Source: Neobacillus dielmonensis
GTDB taxonomy: Bacteria > Bacillota > Bacilli > Bacillales > Cytobacillaceae
DNA length: 64,000 nt
NCBI RefSeq assembly: GCF_000612665.1
Contig: NZ_HG942082.1
Span: 114,419-178,418 of the forward strand
Reading direction: 5' to 3'
How positions within the stretch are numbered: position 1 is the first letter of the stretch; every line of letters starts with the position of its first letter. Under the pieces are notes generated by a model that worked only from the letters and a program-made list of their open reading frames with translations, ran no database searches and was not told where the DNA came from. This document shows positions 30,820 through 40,106 of this stretch, one piece after another. The position numbers were made by a program, and so were the translations under genes.

Positions 30820-31235
30820 ATACGGTCCTCCTGAAAACTAATCTCTAAATGATATGTACCGGCATGGGCACCCTGCATGGCAAAATCATAAATGATATCC
30901 ATAAAGCCTTTGCCGTTCTCATAACTAAGTTCCAACTTTTTCGTCTCTGTTGTTGTTTCAAACACACCAAACGGCATTTCATAGCTGCCCCGCAGCTTTT
31001 TTTCCAAAACAAACGGCAGCCGCATCTTCACCGCACCGCTGCGCAAAATCAATGCAGCATCCGCCGTCATTTTTACAATCGTCCGGACACTGCCCGCTTC
31101 CATCGCTTCCTCATACTGCAAATAAGAAGCCTCATCTCTTTGAAAATAGCGGCCAAACACCACCAATTCAAGCGACTCCTCCTGGTCAATCGTCGTCTTC
31201 ACACTAATCCTAACCGGAATCTCCGCATCAGCCAA
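30816..31235 (-). CDS. ywiB: DUF1934 beta-barrel protein (YwiB)
   Basis: 139 residues from TTG at 31235, chosen because AAGGAGGG lies seven bases upstream; an ATG 27 bases earlier precedes the ribosome site. Sequence of alternating short beta strands typical of the calycin-like DUF1934 family; no catalytic motif can be named. Precedes and overlaps argS in Bacilli, suggesting a link to arginine or translation, but no function is established here. Confidence 0.85.
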   Translation of the reverse strand: MADAEIPVRISVKTTIDQEESLELVVFGRYFQRDEASYLQYEEAMEAGSVRTIVKMTADAALILRSGAVKMRLPFVLEKKLRGSYEMPFGVFETTTETKKLELSYENGKGFMDIIYDFAMQGAHAGTYHLEISFQEDRI

Positions 31236-31255
31236 GCAGAATCCCTCCTTGAAAT

Positions 31256-31300
31256 GAAGCATGGGGACGGTTCTTCTGCTTCATTTTTTCATAGCTTCCA
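31256..31300. repeat. GGGGACGGTTCTTCTGCTTCAT dispersed element
   Basis: GAAGCATGGGGACGGTTCTT and TTCTGCTTCATT upstream of ywiB, related to the elements at 24086 and 41493. Flanking GAAGC and GCTTC are inverted. Confidence 0.6.
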
Positions 31301-31420
31301 TGCAAGCTCTCTCTCTGTTTAGAAACCGTCAGCCATTCTTATATATGATGTCACTATCATTGACGATCGCTCGTAAATGCATACTTATCCATTATAAACA
31401 TTGAACCCGGACAAATCAAA

Positions 31421-31449
31421 GATGCCTGTCCGTTTTTGGGACAGGCACC
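31421..31449 (-). terminator. GGTGCCTGTCCC hairpin after speB
   Basis: TGCCTGTCCC pairs with GGACAGGCAT across a six-base loop (31447-31422), followed by CUUUG. Serves as the likely terminator of speB and carries the GGGACAGGCACC motif seen in many Bacillus spacers. Confidence 0.6.
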
Positions 31450-31465
31450 AGCCTTTACATGTTTG

Positions 31466-32338
31466 TTATTTAATCCAGCCAAGAATCATTTCACGGATTA
31501 ACTTGCTTGCTGTGTTAACCGTTTGTTCTGATGGGTCCCAAACTGGAGCGACTTCGACTAAATCGCCGCCGACCACGTTGACCTCAGAACGGGCAATCTC
31601 ATGAATCGAAGCTAGCAGCTCTTTAGAAGTAATTCCGCCTGCGTCCACTGTGCCAGTTCCCGGCGCATGTGCTGGATCGAGGACATCGATATCAATGGTG
31701 ACATAAACCGGACGACCAGCCAGCTGCGGCAGAATCTGCTTTAACGGTTCCAGAACTTCAAACTTGCTGATATGCATGCCATTTTCCTTCGCCCACTCAA
31801 ATTCCTCTTTCATCCCCGAGCGGATACCGAATGAATAAACATTCTTTGGTCCGATGTGCTCGGCAATCTTGCGGATTGGCGTCGAGTGTGACAATGGCTC
31901 ACCTTCGTATTGTTCACGCAAGTCAGTATGCGCATCAAAATGAATAATTGCTAAATCCGGATATTTCTTATATACCGCCTTCATGACCGGCCAAGAAACA
32001 AGGTGTTCGCCGCCCATGCCAAGCGGAAACTTACCGGCATCGAGAATCCGGTCAACAAACTCCTCAATCATGTCCAAGCTGCGCTGCGCATTGCCAAACG
32101 GCAGCGGAATATCGCCTGCATCAAAATACTTTACATCATCCAGTTCTCGGTCAAGGTACGGGCTGTACTCCTCCAGACCAGGTGATACCTCACGAATCCT
32201 TGTCGGACCAAACCGAGAGCCCGGACGGAAACTAACCGTCCAATCCATCGGCATCCCATAAAGAACCACACGGCTCTCCTCAAACACAGGATGACTCTTA
32301 ATAAACACATTCCCTGAATACGTCTCCTCAAAACGCAT
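31466..32338 (-). CDS. speB: Agmatinase
   Basis: Hydrolyses agmatine to putrescine and urea; ureohydrolase family with two Mn ions. 290 residues. Metal ligands in GMGGEHLVSWP (about residues 107-117), IHFDAHTDLR (about 132-141) and VTIDIDVLDPAHAPGTG (about 213-229). Directly downstream of speE, with a repeat array in the 112-base gap. The pair makes putrescine and then spermidine. Confidence 0.96.
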   Translation of the reverse strand: MRFEETYSGNVFIKSHPVFEESRVVLYGMPMDWTVSFRPGSRFGPTRIREVSPGLEEYSPYLDRELDDVKYFDAGDIPLPFGNAQRSLDMIEEFVDRILDAGKFPLGMGGEHLVSWPVMKAVYKKYPDLAIIHFDAHTDLREQYEGEPLSHSTPIRKIAEHIGPKNVYSFGIRSGMKEEFEWAKENGMHISKFEVLEPLKQILPQLAGRPVYVTIDIDVLDPAHAPGTGTVDAGGITSKELLASIHEIARSEVNVVGGDLVEVAPVWDPSEQTVNTASKLIREMILGWIK

Positions 32339-32393
32339 AAACCCAACTCCTCTCCGGTGCCTAAGCCCCTCTGCTGCCTTAACGCATTACTTT

Positions 32394-32450
32394 GGCGGGG
32401 GCCTGTCCCCCAGCGCTTTAAAGGTTGCCATAGCGGGGGCCTGTCCCCGT
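32394..32450. repeat. 39-bp repeat array, two units
   Basis: Two units GGGGGCCTGTCCCCC and GGGGGCCTGTCCCC between speE and speB; the last base touches the speE stop codon. Confidence 0.88.
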
Positions 32451-33281
32451 TTATTTCACTAAGTCTGCCACGAATTTGGGCAGGATAAAGGCTGCTTTGT
32501 GTATTTCTTTTGTGTAGTATTTGGTTTCGATTTCGTGGAAGCTATCGTCGGTTACTGCCAGCGGGTCGTGTTTTTTGGATCCGATGGTGAATGCCCATAG
32601 GCCGCTTGGGTAGGTTGGAATGTTAGCCAGGTACAAGCGGGTGATCGGGAAGATTTCACGGACATCCCGCTGGACGTTGCGGATCAGATCGGCTTTAAAC
32701 CACGGATTGTCGGACTGGGCGACAAACAGGCCATCGTCTTTTAAGGCTTTGGCAATTCCAGCATAGAAGCCTTTCGTAAACAGATTAACCGCCGGGCCGA
32801 CTGGCTCGGTTGAGTCCACCAGGATGACATCATATTCCCCGTTGCTGTTGGCGATATGCATAAACCCATCATCGACGCGCACTTCAACACGCGGGTCATC
32901 CAGTTTACCGGCGATCTCCGGCAGGTATTTTTTCGAGTACTCGATGACCTTACCGTCGATATCGACAAGCGTTGCTTTCTTTACTTCCGGATGCTTCAGC
33001 ACCTCACGGATCACACCGCCATCACCGCCCCCCACCACAAGAACATTTTCCGGGTTTGGATGTGTAAACAGCGGAACGTGTGCTACCATTTCGTGATAGA
33101 CGAATTCATCCCTGACCGAAGTCATGACCATGCCGTCCAAAAGCAGCATGTTGCCCCATTCCTCCGTTTCTACCATATCCAGCTTTTGAAACTCTGTTTG
33201 TTCTGTATGTAAGGTATTATTCACTTTCATCGTAATACCAAAGTTCTCGGTCTGCTTTTCAGTAAACCAAAGTCCACCCAT
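32451..33281 (-). CDS. speE: Spermidine synthase
   Basis: Transfers an aminopropyl group from decarboxylated SAM to putrescine. 276 residues. Nucleotide-binding [15 protein letters not shown] (about residues 79-93), acidic VDIDGKVI and the catalytic region [22 protein letters not shown] lies before the ATG. Forms a polyamine pair with speB, same order as B. subtilis. Confidence 0.96.
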   Translation of the reverse strand: MGGLWFTEKQTENFGITMKVNNTLHTEQTEFQKLDMVETEEWGNMLLLDGMVMTSVRDEFVYHEMVAHVPLFTHPNPENVLVVGGGDGGVIREVLKHPEVKKATLVDIDGKVIEYSKKYLPEIAGKLDDPRVEVRVDDGFMHIANSNGEYDVILVDSTEPVGPAVNLFTKGFYAGIAKALKDDGLFVAQSDNPWFKADLIRNVQRDVREIFPITRLYLANIPTYPSGLWAFTIGSKKHDPLAVTDDSFHEIETKYYTKEIHKAAFILPKFVADLVK

Positions 33282-33408
33282 ATCGTCTTCCCTCTTTCAT
33301 TCCAAATTTTAGAAGCATGAAACAATGAACACGAAGAGTTCTAGGCCTACACCGCGGACCGGGCTTCCACTTTATCCCTAGTAGTATCAAGAAAATGGTC
33401 CAGCCTAA

Positions 33409-33443
33409 GGCCATACGGCGCTGACCATAGCTTCCGCTTTTCT
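33409..33443. repeat. Partial copy of a dispersed Bacillus repeat
   Basis: GGCCATACGGCGCTGACCA then CTTCCGCTTTTCT matches the last part of the longer element at 33471-33627. A solo fragment with diverged flanks (33345-33408). Confidence 0.7.
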
Positions 33444-33470
33444 GTATTAGTTAAAAAAATAACGGCTTTG

Positions 33471-33627
33471 AGAATTGTCCAGCTCCAGTGCCCTAGCACC
33501 TAGTGTCCTTCGCACTCCGCCCTACGATAAGTCAACATCGATTCACCTTCGGCTCATCGTGTTTCCTATATCTCAGTTGGAGCACTCCAGGCCATACGGC
33601 GCTGAGCAGGGCACTTCCGCTTTTCTT
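33471..33627. repeat. Dispersed repeat, about 157 bp (AATTGTCCAGCTCCAG...CTTCCGCTTTTCTT)
   Basis: Begins AGAATTGTCCAGCTCCAG and ends GGCGCTGAGCAGGGCACTTCCGCTTTTCTT. AGTGCCC near the left end is complementary to GGGCACT near the right end, and GTTGGAGCACTCCAG contains its own inverted repeat. I recall many Bacillus spacers with the same ends. No open frame. It fills most of the 509-base gap between speE and the PBP gene; the rest of the gap is AT-rich. Confidence 0.7.
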
Positions 33628-33702
33628 ATATACTACCCAAACTATTGAATTACAATCACACAAAAAAGTCTAGCAAAATTTATGAATTTCCTCTTAAAAA
33701 AT

Positions 33703-33732
33703 GTTTAAAACAAAACTCTTTTTTCAATACTA
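33703..33732 (+). promoter_or_regulatory. Possible sigma-F promoter of the PBP gene
   Basis: GTTTA (33703-33707), 15 bases, TTCAATACTA (33723-33732), two constrained mismatches from GGNRANANTR. B. subtilis pbpG at this locus is forespore-expressed; the match here is moderate. Confidence 0.35.
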
Positions 33733-33790
33733 TTACTATCTATATTTTTACAGAAATCACCAAAATACATTTAGAGAGGACGGGAACAGC

Positions 33791-35860
33791 ATGGAAATCA
33801 TGACGAATCACGGATTTCGGAAGACCGTCAAATATTTGCGTGCACTTTTTTTCATCAGTTTGATTGGCATGATTTGTATGTTCATACTCATCATGGGCGT
33901 CCTCGGATATGCCAAAATCCTAGGGGCGCCGCCGCTGGCTGTTCCGCAGTCGACACTGTTTTTCGCTGACGACGGCACACTGATCGGTGAAACCAATAAT
34001 GGCCAAAAACGCTATTGGGCCAAGCTCGACGACATCTCACCCGATTTGGTCAACGCCACCATTTCCATCGAGGATAAAAGTTTTTTCACCCATCACGGCT
34101 TTGATTATAAACGCGTCGCCGGGGCGATCCTTGCTGATATGAAAGCGATGGCAAAGGTCCAGGGGGCGAGTACCATTACCCAGCAGTACGCGCGGAACCT
34201 ATTTCTCGAACACGATAAAACCTGGAAGCGTAAACTGCTCGAAGCCTTTTATACGATTCGCCTGGAAATGAATTATTCAAAAAAACAAATTCTAGAAGGC
34301 TACTTAAATACCATCTACTATGGCAACGGTGCATACGGTGTTGAAGCCGCCAGTCAATACTATTTTGGGAAACCGGCCTCCAAACTCACGCTCAGCGAAG
34401 CTAGCATGCTTGCTGGCATCCCAAAAGGCCCAGGCATTTATTCACCGCTTAGTTCAATGGAAAAAGCCAAGGACCGCCAGAACATTATTTTGCAAAGCAT
34501 GGTCAAAAACGGCTATATCTCAAAAACCAAAGCGGAGCAAGCAGTCAGCCAGCCGCTGCAAGTAACCGGCGAACATCCCGCCAAAAAAGTTAAGGTTGCT
34601 CCCTATTTTCAGGATGCCGTTAAAAACGCCCTTAAAAACCAGCTCCATCTAGATGACCGTACGATAGCCCTGGGTGGATTAAAGGTATACACTACCTTGG
34701 ATGTGAAGCAGCAAGAGGCGGCAGAGCGCGAAGCCAGTAAATATGTCTCCGATTCATCCAAAATCCAAATCGGCTTGGTCGCCATGGATCCAAAAAACGG
34801 CCAGGTGAAGGCCATGGTTGGGGGACGGGATTATCAAAAAAGTCCGTTTAACCGTGCCGTGCAAGCGGTCCGCCAGCCCGGTTCGACGATTAAACCGCTG
34901 CTCTATTATGCAGCACTAGAAAACGGCTTTACCCCCTCGTCAACCATGCGGAGCGAATATACGACGTTCCAGATTGATGATGGCAAGTCCGAGTACACAC
35001 CGCATAATTTTAATAATAAATATGCGGACGGGGAAATTACACTCGCCCAAGCCCTCGCTGTTTCTGATAATATTTTCGCCGTCAAAACACATTTGTTCTT
35101 AGGCGAAGATACCTTAATTAAGACAGCGAAACGGTTTGGGATTTCTACCAAGATGGAGCAAGTTCCATCGCTCGCCCTTGGCACATCCGGCGTCAGGGTC
35201 ATCGATATGGCCAATGCCTACAGCCTGCTGGCCAATGGCGGTAAAAAGGTTACGCCGACACTGATCACTAAAGTTGAAGATTATAACGGCAATGTGATAT
35301 TTGAAAGCACCGAGGTGTCCAAGCAAGTCTTGGATCCGGCCAAAGCGTTTGTCTTGACGCAGATGATGACCGGCGTGTTTGACCCGAAACTAAACGGCTA
35401 CGCCAGGGTAACCGGCAGCACCATTATCGACACATTAACAAGACCATATGCCGGTAAATCCGGTTCCACGGAAACCGACAGCTGGATGATTGGCTATTCA
35501 CCGCAGCTCGTGACGGCCGTATGGGCCGGCTATGACAGTGGAAACAAACCTTTGGAAGCCGCACCTGAAAAAACTTATGCGAAAAACGTCTGGGCCCATT
35601 TCATGGAGGAGGCCCTCGACGGCAAACCAGTCAAGTCATTTAAGCCACCGAAGGAAGGGGTCATCGGCGTGTATATCGACCCAGCTAACGGCAAGCTGGC
35701 CACGAAAGATTGTCCGGTCCGGCGCTTTACCTATTTCGAAACTGGCACCGAGCCAACTGATTATTGCACAGAGCATATCCATGACGATCACGATAAGCCG
35801 CAAACCAAACCTAATCAGGATAAAAAGGTCCCATGGTACAAACGGATTTTCCCATGGTGA
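33791..35860 (+). CDS. pbpG: Class A penicillin-binding protein (PBP1A family, PbpG-like)
   Basis: Bifunctional peptidoglycan polymerase and cross-linker. 689 residues: one membrane helix at about 16-40, the GT51 glycosyltransferase domain (about 60-235; SIEDKSFFTHHGFD and GASTITQQYARN), and the transpeptidase domain with the SxxK serine in GSTIKP, SDN in VSDNIF and KSGSTE. The tail is rich in H, D and K. Start MEIMTNHGF chosen by the GAGAGG site. At this locus B. subtilis has pbpG (ywhE), which acts in spore wall synthesis with pbpF. Confidence 0.9.
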   Translation: MEIMTNHGFRKTVKYLRALFFISLIGMICMFILIMGVLGYAKILGAPPLAVPQSTLFFADDGTLIGETNNGQKRYWAKLDDISPDLVNATISIEDKSFFTHHGFDYKRVAGAILADMKAMAKVQGASTITQQYARNLFLEHDKTWKRKLLEAFYTIRLEMNYSKKQILEGYLNTIYYGNGAYGVEAASQYYFGKPASKLTLSEASMLAGIPKGPGIYSPLSSMEKAKDRQNIILQSMVKNGYISKTKAEQAVSQPLQVTGEHPAKKVKVAPYFQDAVKNALKNQLHLDDRTIALGGLKVYTTLDVKQQEAAEREASKYVSDSSKIQIGLVAMDPKNGQVKAMVGGRDYQKSPFNRAVQAVRQPGSTIKPLLYYAALENGFTPSSTMRSEYTTFQIDDGKSEYTPHNFNNKYADGEITLAQALAVSDNIFAVKTHLFLGEDTLIKTAKRFGISTKMEQVPSLALGTSGVRVIDMANAYSLLANGGKKVTPTLITKVEDYNGNVIFESTEVSKQVLDPAKAFVLTQMMTGVFDPKLNGYARVTGSTIIDTLTRPYAGKSGSTETDSWMIGYSPQLVTAVWAGYDSGNKPLEAAPEKTYAKNVWAHFMEEALDGKPVKSFKPPKEGVIGVYIDPANGKLATKDCPVRRFTYFETGTEPTDYCTEHIHDDHDKPQTKPNQDKKVPWYKRIFPW

Positions 35861-35887
35861 CAACGAATTTACTGCTATAATAACGGA

Positions 35888-35918
35888 AAAAGCTCCGGAG
35901 AATCCTCCGGAGCTTTTC
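35888..35918. terminator. Bidirectional terminator between pbpG and ywhD
   Basis: AGCTCCGGAG (35891-35900) and CTCCGGAGCT (35905-35914) with flanking A- and T-runs on both sides. Confidence 0.88.
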
Positions 35919-36014
35919 CTGTCCTAGTTTTACAGTGCTTTCACACTGCTTATATAGTACCATGTTTTTGCAAAACTACAAGCAATTGAGCTCGATTATT
36001 TTTTTGAAAAAATT

Positions 36015-36527
36015 TTACTCTGCGAGCAGTCCTTTTTTCAGTTCCTCTGCCGAATTATTCCAAAGTTCTTCATTGTGGCTGCGCAAAAACTCAGCTAACA
36101 CACGCTTTGATTTTTCATCCATATGGTCGACGATAATATGGCGCTTCAGCGATTTATCCATCCGGTTCACATGTTCCGGCAGCGACTTGTAGCCGCGGCG
36201 GATCGAGCGGTCCACCGTCATATAGCAGGCCGTTACACCCGCATAATAAGGCCCAGTTTCAGCACGGTCAATCGTCACCCAAACGAGCCAATACGGCTTG
36301 CCATTCGGAACCTCTTCTTGATTGGGCAAGAACTTAATGCCCTTCTCCAAGGCACTGCGGGCATGCATCGCACCAACGTCGATTTCTGCCTCACCTGCCT
36401 CAATATCGATGATAACCGGTGAAATATTGTCCAAACTCAAGACACCGGCGCCATAGCCTTTATGGCCCTTCATTGGGTCTTCAGGCTTGATAATATTAAA
36501 TCCGAGTTTTTTCTTTTTTTCTTCCAT
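36015..36527 (-). CDS. ywhD: YwhD family protein
   Basis: 170 residues, soluble, no signal. The conserved family opening KKLGFNIIKPEDPMKGHKGYG is present; the middle has IDIEAGEAEIDVGAMHARSALEKGIKF. No known fold or activity can be named from the sequence. Between pbpG and the site-2 protease as in B. subtilis. Confidence 0.88.
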   Translation of the reverse strand: MEEKKKKLGFNIIKPEDPMKGHKGYGAGVLSLDNISPVIIDIEAGEAEIDVGAMHARSALEKGIKFLPNQEEVPNGKPYWLVWVTIDRAETGPYYAGVTACYMTVDRSIRRGYKSLPEHVNRMDKSLKRHIIVDHMDEKSKRVLAEFLRSHNEELWNNSAEELKKGLLAE

Positions 36528-36543
36528 TAATGCTTAAACCTCC

Positions 36544-37194
36544 TTAAAAAAACAAGCTGAAGAAAAAGTCGCTTAACCCTCCGGATACCCATGGTACCAC
36601 GACGTTAAAAATAGGTTGAATCGTATAATTGTCCAAAGGGGTAATGACTAAGATTAGAAAAATCAGCATCCCGTATTGTTCATACTGTGTCATTTTTGAA
36701 CGAATGTCATTGGGCATTAAATCCTCGATAATCCGATAACCATCGAGCGGCGGCAGCGGAATCAAGTTAAAAATGAACAAGACAATATTCAAGTTAATAA
36801 ATATATTGATAAACAGCATGAAATTATCGGAAGTCCCAGCACCAAACCGGTTTACCCCATATCCGATGATGAAACCGATGCAGGCCAACAGCAGATTGGA
36901 AAGCGGCCCGACCACCGATACCAGTACCCCGGCAAGCCGCGGCTTTTTAAAAAAGAACCGGTTTACCGGAACAGGTCTGGCCCAGCCAAAGCCAGCGATA
37001 AAAATTAAAATTGTCCCAATCGGATCCAGATGTTTAATTGGATTAATCGTAAGCCTTCCTTGGTTTTTGGCCGTCATATCCCCAAACTTATAGGCCACAA
37101 AGGCATGGGCAAATTCGTGAAACGTGAAAGCAAATATCAACGTAATCGCAACATAAGGAATCAATTTAATTGGATAGGCTAAAAATTGTTCCAA
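36544..37194 (-). CDS. ywhC: Site-2 protease family membrane metalloprotease (YwhC)
   Basis: Peptidase M50-type zinc protease, 216 residues, about six membrane segments. The catalytic HEFAH is at about residues 26-30 within the first helix, and the third zinc ligand is in LIPLPPLDGYRI (DG motif) at about 147-158. Substrate unknown; family members act in intramembrane proteolysis. 16 bases upstream of ywhD, likely same transcript. Confidence 0.9.
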   Translation of the reverse strand: MEQFLAYPIKLIPYVAITLIFAFTFHEFAHAFVAYKFGDMTAKNQGRLTINPIKHLDPIGTILIFIAGFGWARPVPVNRFFFKKPRLAGVLVSVVGPLSNLLLACIGFIIGYGVNRFGAGTSDNFMLFINIFINLNIVLFIFNLIPLPPLDGYRIIEDLMPNDIRSKMTQYEQYGMLIFLILVITPLDNYTIQPIFNVVVPWVSGGLSDFFFSLFF

Positions 37195-37429
37195 CAGATT
37201 TCTCCTTCCCGTAACGGACTGTTTTATTGTTCTCTCTCTTTATTTTTCAAGCTCCCCAAGCAGTTTTGCTTTTCTTCAGTATACATGATTACCTTTTAAA
37301 AAAGAAAATATATGTGCCGTCGATTATTGCACTTTTCGCGTGTTTGTGGAACACTACAATGGAAAGCAAAGGCTTGGACATCCGTACATAACCAGCTCTT
37401 TTGCCAAAAGATTAAAGGAGGAATGTAAT

Positions 37430-37615
37430 ATGCCATATGTGACAGTCAAAATGCTAGAAGGCCGGACTGATGACCAAAAGCGGGCACTTGTTGAAAAAGT
37501 AACCGAGGCCGTCAGCGAAACAACAGGGGCACCAAAGGAAAAGGTGACAGTATTTATTGAAGAAATGTCCAAAAACCATTATGGAGTTGCCGGCGTTCGG
37601 GCCAGTGACCAATAG
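37430..37615 (+). CDS. ywhB: 4-oxalocrotonate tautomerase family protein (YwhB)
   Basis: 61 residues, the normal length of these hexameric tautomerases. The catalytic N-terminal proline directly follows the initiator Met (MPYVTVKMLEGRT), and arginine/lysine residues of the family are kept. Start is fixed by AAAGGAGG before the ATG; a longer frame upstream is rejected. Ketonises enol substrates; the physiological substrate in Bacillus is unknown. Confidence 0.93.
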   Translation: MPYVTVKMLEGRTDDQKRALVEKVTEAVSETTGAPKEKVTVFIEEMSKNHYGVAGVRASDQ

Positions 37616-37624
37616 GTTGACCTA

Positions 37625-37662
37625 GAAAAGAGTGTGAACCTCCGATTCGTTCACACTCTTTT
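37625..37662. terminator. Bidirectional terminator after ywhB
   Basis: AAAAGAGTGTGAAC pairs with GTTCACACTCTTTT across an eight-base loop. Confidence 0.88.
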
Positions 37663-37669
37663 CGCTCCG

Positions 37670-37882
37670 CTATAGCTTGAATTCATCCTTTGGCTGGTCC
37701 AGTGCCATTTTTTGAAGCTCGAGTTTCATTTTCTCTGTTTCCATTAAAAAGTTCTGCTGTTTCAGCCGCTCCAGCTCTAACTGGTCCTTCAGCATGACCG
37801 CCTTTAATTTAGCCTGTTTTTGAAAATGTGAGGTTAATATTGCCACAATCGGTATACAGACAGCAATCGCTCCAATGATCAT
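37670..37882 (-). CDS. Small membrane-anchored coiled-coil protein, unknown
   Basis: 70 residues. One N-terminal membrane helix (about 2-18), then a long helix with heptads rich in K, L, E and Q (about 20-62). GGGGGG lies seven bases before the ATG. A real translation signal and amphipathic pattern support it. I do not recognise a family. It sits alone between ywhB and ywgA. Confidence 0.6.
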   Translation of the reverse strand: MIIGAIAVCIPIVAILTSHFQKQAKLKAVMLKDQLELERLKQQNFLMETEKMKLELQKMALDQPKDEFKL

Positions 37883-37972
37883 TCAAACGTCCCCCCAACC
37901 ATAACTCCTAGTTAAATTATACAAAAAATTGGAAATAATAGGTATAATTAAATATTTTTTCCATATTAGCAC

Positions 37973-38001
37973 AAAAAAAAGCTGGACCCAACACTCGGTC
38001 C
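37973..38001 (-). terminator. Intrinsic terminator of ywgA
   Basis: GGACC and GGTCC (38001-37997, 37988-37984) followed by AGC and eight Us on the minus strand. Confidence 0.75.
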
Positions 38002-38011
38002 AAGCACTTGT

Positions 38012-38533
38012 TTAGTTCAATTCCATGACAGCTGCCGTCTTTTTCTTTAAATCCTCAATATATTGATAGGCTTCATCAATCTCTTCCAGCGTATAGCGCT
38101 GGCTGCTTTTCAAGGTAAACACCTTGTCCGTTACTTCTTCCTTTGAAAGATTATCAAAATACAAGACCGTTGAGACCAGCTCAAGGAATCTAGCATTCTG
38201 CTCATTCATATCGGTCAAAACATCCTCTAAATGAGGCATTTCTACTTGGTTCAGGCTCAAAAACTCCTTGCCTTCCTCCGTCAGCGTGTAGCGGTACTGA
38301 AAATAGCCGCCCTTTTTCTCTTTGACCTCATTAAGGAAGCCCATATTGCATAGCTCCTCAACCCGTGTCGTCAGTTCCTCAGAGTAGGGACCGTAAAAGT
38401 GAAACTGGAACCGGTCCTGGAACGGAAAGTCTATTTTTTTCGCAATATAAATCATCTTCTGCAGCTTCTTTCTGCCGACAATTTCTCCAGATACCCTTAT
38501 TGCCTGCATCAGCTTTGCATGGTCATTCAGCAA
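38012..38533 (-). CDS. ywgA: YwgA family protein
   Basis: 173 residues, soluble. Opening GRKKLQKMIYIAKKIDFPF and HFYGPYSEEL are typical of YwgA-like proteins, which resemble winged-helix domains related to SocA-type antitoxin folds (inference). TTG start with GGAG five bases upstream. Next to the HD-domain gene ywfO in the same direction with a 31-base gap, so probably one transcript. Confidence 0.82.
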   Translation of the reverse strand: MLNDHAKLMQAIRVSGEIVGRKKLQKMIYIAKKIDFPFQDRFQFHFYGPYSEELTTRVEELCNMGFLNEVKEKKGGYFQYRYTLTEEGKEFLSLNQVEMPHLEDVLTDMNEQNARFLELVSTVLYFDNLSKEEVTDKVFTLKSSQRYTLEEIDEAYQYIEDLKKKTAAVMELN

Positions 38534-38564
38534 GGTTTCTCCATCTCCTTCAAATCTTCACAGT

Positions 38565-39860
38565 CTATTCTAACAGGCTCCGTATCTGCCTTTTCCATTC
38601 TGCTCCCGTGGTCTCATCCTGTAAAAAGTCAGCCGGGTAATAAAGCTTATGGTCCGTTCGTCTTTTACCGGAAATCGCATCGACAATTTCCGATTCACGG
38701 GACAGCTCCCGCAATTCGCCGCTTTTCATCAGCAGATGTATCGGCAAACGCTCTTCTTCCTCCCCAGGACGGTAAAAATCGTACGGAAGATCGGAAGACG
38801 AATCGACAACCAAATAATAATCCGGGTCAATTCCCGCCTTCATAAACAAGGTGGTCAATTGAGCCAGCTTTTTGTATTCGCGGGCCGGATCAAATTCGGC
38901 ATATTTAAACAAATTCCGATTCACAAACCGCTTGCACAGGTCACTCAAAATCGGATCCGGTTCTTCCTGCCAGATTTGAAAATAGTACATAATCACTGAT
39001 TCATCTAATTTTAAATAGTCTTCTAACGTCACATGCTCGCGGAACAAGGATGTAAAATGCATCAATTCATATTTAAATTTGTAGTTTTCCTTATATAACT
39101 GCTTGGCGCGGTGAAGGATTTTTGTCAAAATCACCTCGGCGCTGCGGGAAACCGGGTGAAAATATACCTGCCAGTACATTTGATACCGGCTCATGATGTA
39201 ATCTTCTACCGCATGCATACCGCTTTTTTTAATGACGACCTGGTCCTCCCGCGGCCGCATTACCCGAAGGATCCGCTCCATATCAAACTGCCCGTAGCTG
39301 ACCCCGGTAAAATATGCATCCCGCTGCAAATAGTCCATCCGGTCGGCATCAATTTGGCTCGAAATCATACTGACGACCAGCTTCTTCTCCGATGTTTTGG
39401 CGATGACCTCGGCGACTTTTTTAGGAAAATCCGCCCCCACTCGTACGAGAACCCGGTTCACTTCCGTGTTTCCTAAAATAATTTTCCGGGTGAACTCTTC
39501 ATGGTCGAGATCAAAGATCTTTTCAAACGCATGGGAAAACGGGCCATGCCCAAGATCGTGAAGCAGTGCAGCACACAAGGTCAGCAGGCGGTCATCGTCA
39601 TTCCACTCTGGTCTGCCGGCAAACACATCATCAATGATTCTTCGGACAATTTCATAGACACCGAGAGAATGGTTAAACCGGCTGTGCTCGGCTCCGTGGA
39701 AGGTCAAAAACGTTGTTCCCAGTTGTTTAATCCGCCGCAAGCGCTGAAATTCCTTCGTTCCAACCAAGTCCCAAATCACCCGGTCACGAACATGGACATA
39801 GCGGTGTACGGGGTCTTTAAATACTTTCTCTTCGCTAAGTTTTTCCGCCGAATAAACCAT
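38565..39860 (-). CDS. ywfO: HD domain-containing phosphohydrolase (YwfO)
   Basis: 431 residues. The HD metal ligands are visible in EHSRFNHSLGV (about 52-62) and LLHDLGHGPFSHAFE (about 92-106), with a further conserved aspartate in DADRMDYLQRDAY. Similar to dGTPase/SAMHD1-type phosphohydrolases; B. subtilis YwfO is reported to act on nucleoside phosphates, but the substrate here is inference. Start MVYSAEKLSEEKVFKDPVHRY has AGAGGG upstream and aligns with YwfO; a 25-residue longer frame is rejected. Confidence 0.88.
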   Translation of the reverse strand: MVYSAEKLSEEKVFKDPVHRYVHVRDRVIWDLVGTKEFQRLRRIKQLGTTFLTFHGAEHSRFNHSLGVYEIVRRIIDDVFAGRPEWNDDDRLLTLCAALLHDLGHGPFSHAFEKIFDLDHEEFTRKIILGNTEVNRVLVRVGADFPKKVAEVIAKTSEKKLVVSMISSQIDADRMDYLQRDAYFTGVSYGQFDMERILRVMRPREDQVVIKKSGMHAVEDYIMSRYQMYWQVYFHPVSRSAEVILTKILHRAKQLYKENYKFKYELMHFTSLFREHVTLEDYLKLDESVIMYYFQIWQEEPDPILSDLCKRFVNRNLFKYAEFDPAREYKKLAQLTTLFMKAGIDPDYYLVVDSSSDLPYDFYRPGEEEERLPIHLLMKSGELRELSRESEIVDAISGKRRTDHKLYYPADFLQDETTGAEWKRQIRSLLE

Positions 39861-40062
39861 GCATTTCCCTCTTCCTGTCCTCACGTGCCAAATTCTTGTT
39901 GCAGCCACTTTGGAATAAAGCCCATCTGCAATCACTTTTTTCTATTATATCCCAAAACAGGCCTACAGTTCAGCAAAATTCCACAGCATTTTTCGACAAA
40001 AAGAAAAGCGAAAGCACCGGGACACGTCTCAAAAGCCAAATACACTTTCTTTTATCTTCAAG

Positions 40063-40098
40063 AAAAAAATCACCTCGTAGGCCGTGCAGAAGGTGATT
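40063..40098 (-). terminator. Intrinsic terminator of the DUF1450 gene
   Basis: AATCACCT and AGGTGATT pair around a 15-base loop, followed by seven Us on the minus strand. Confidence 0.75.
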
Positions 40099-40106
40099 CC
40101 TCTTTA

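Noticed and set aside
29149..31262. T-box leader for argS
   Set aside because: argS overlaps ywiB, and no T-box sequence or specifier stem is seen in the region upstream of ywiB.
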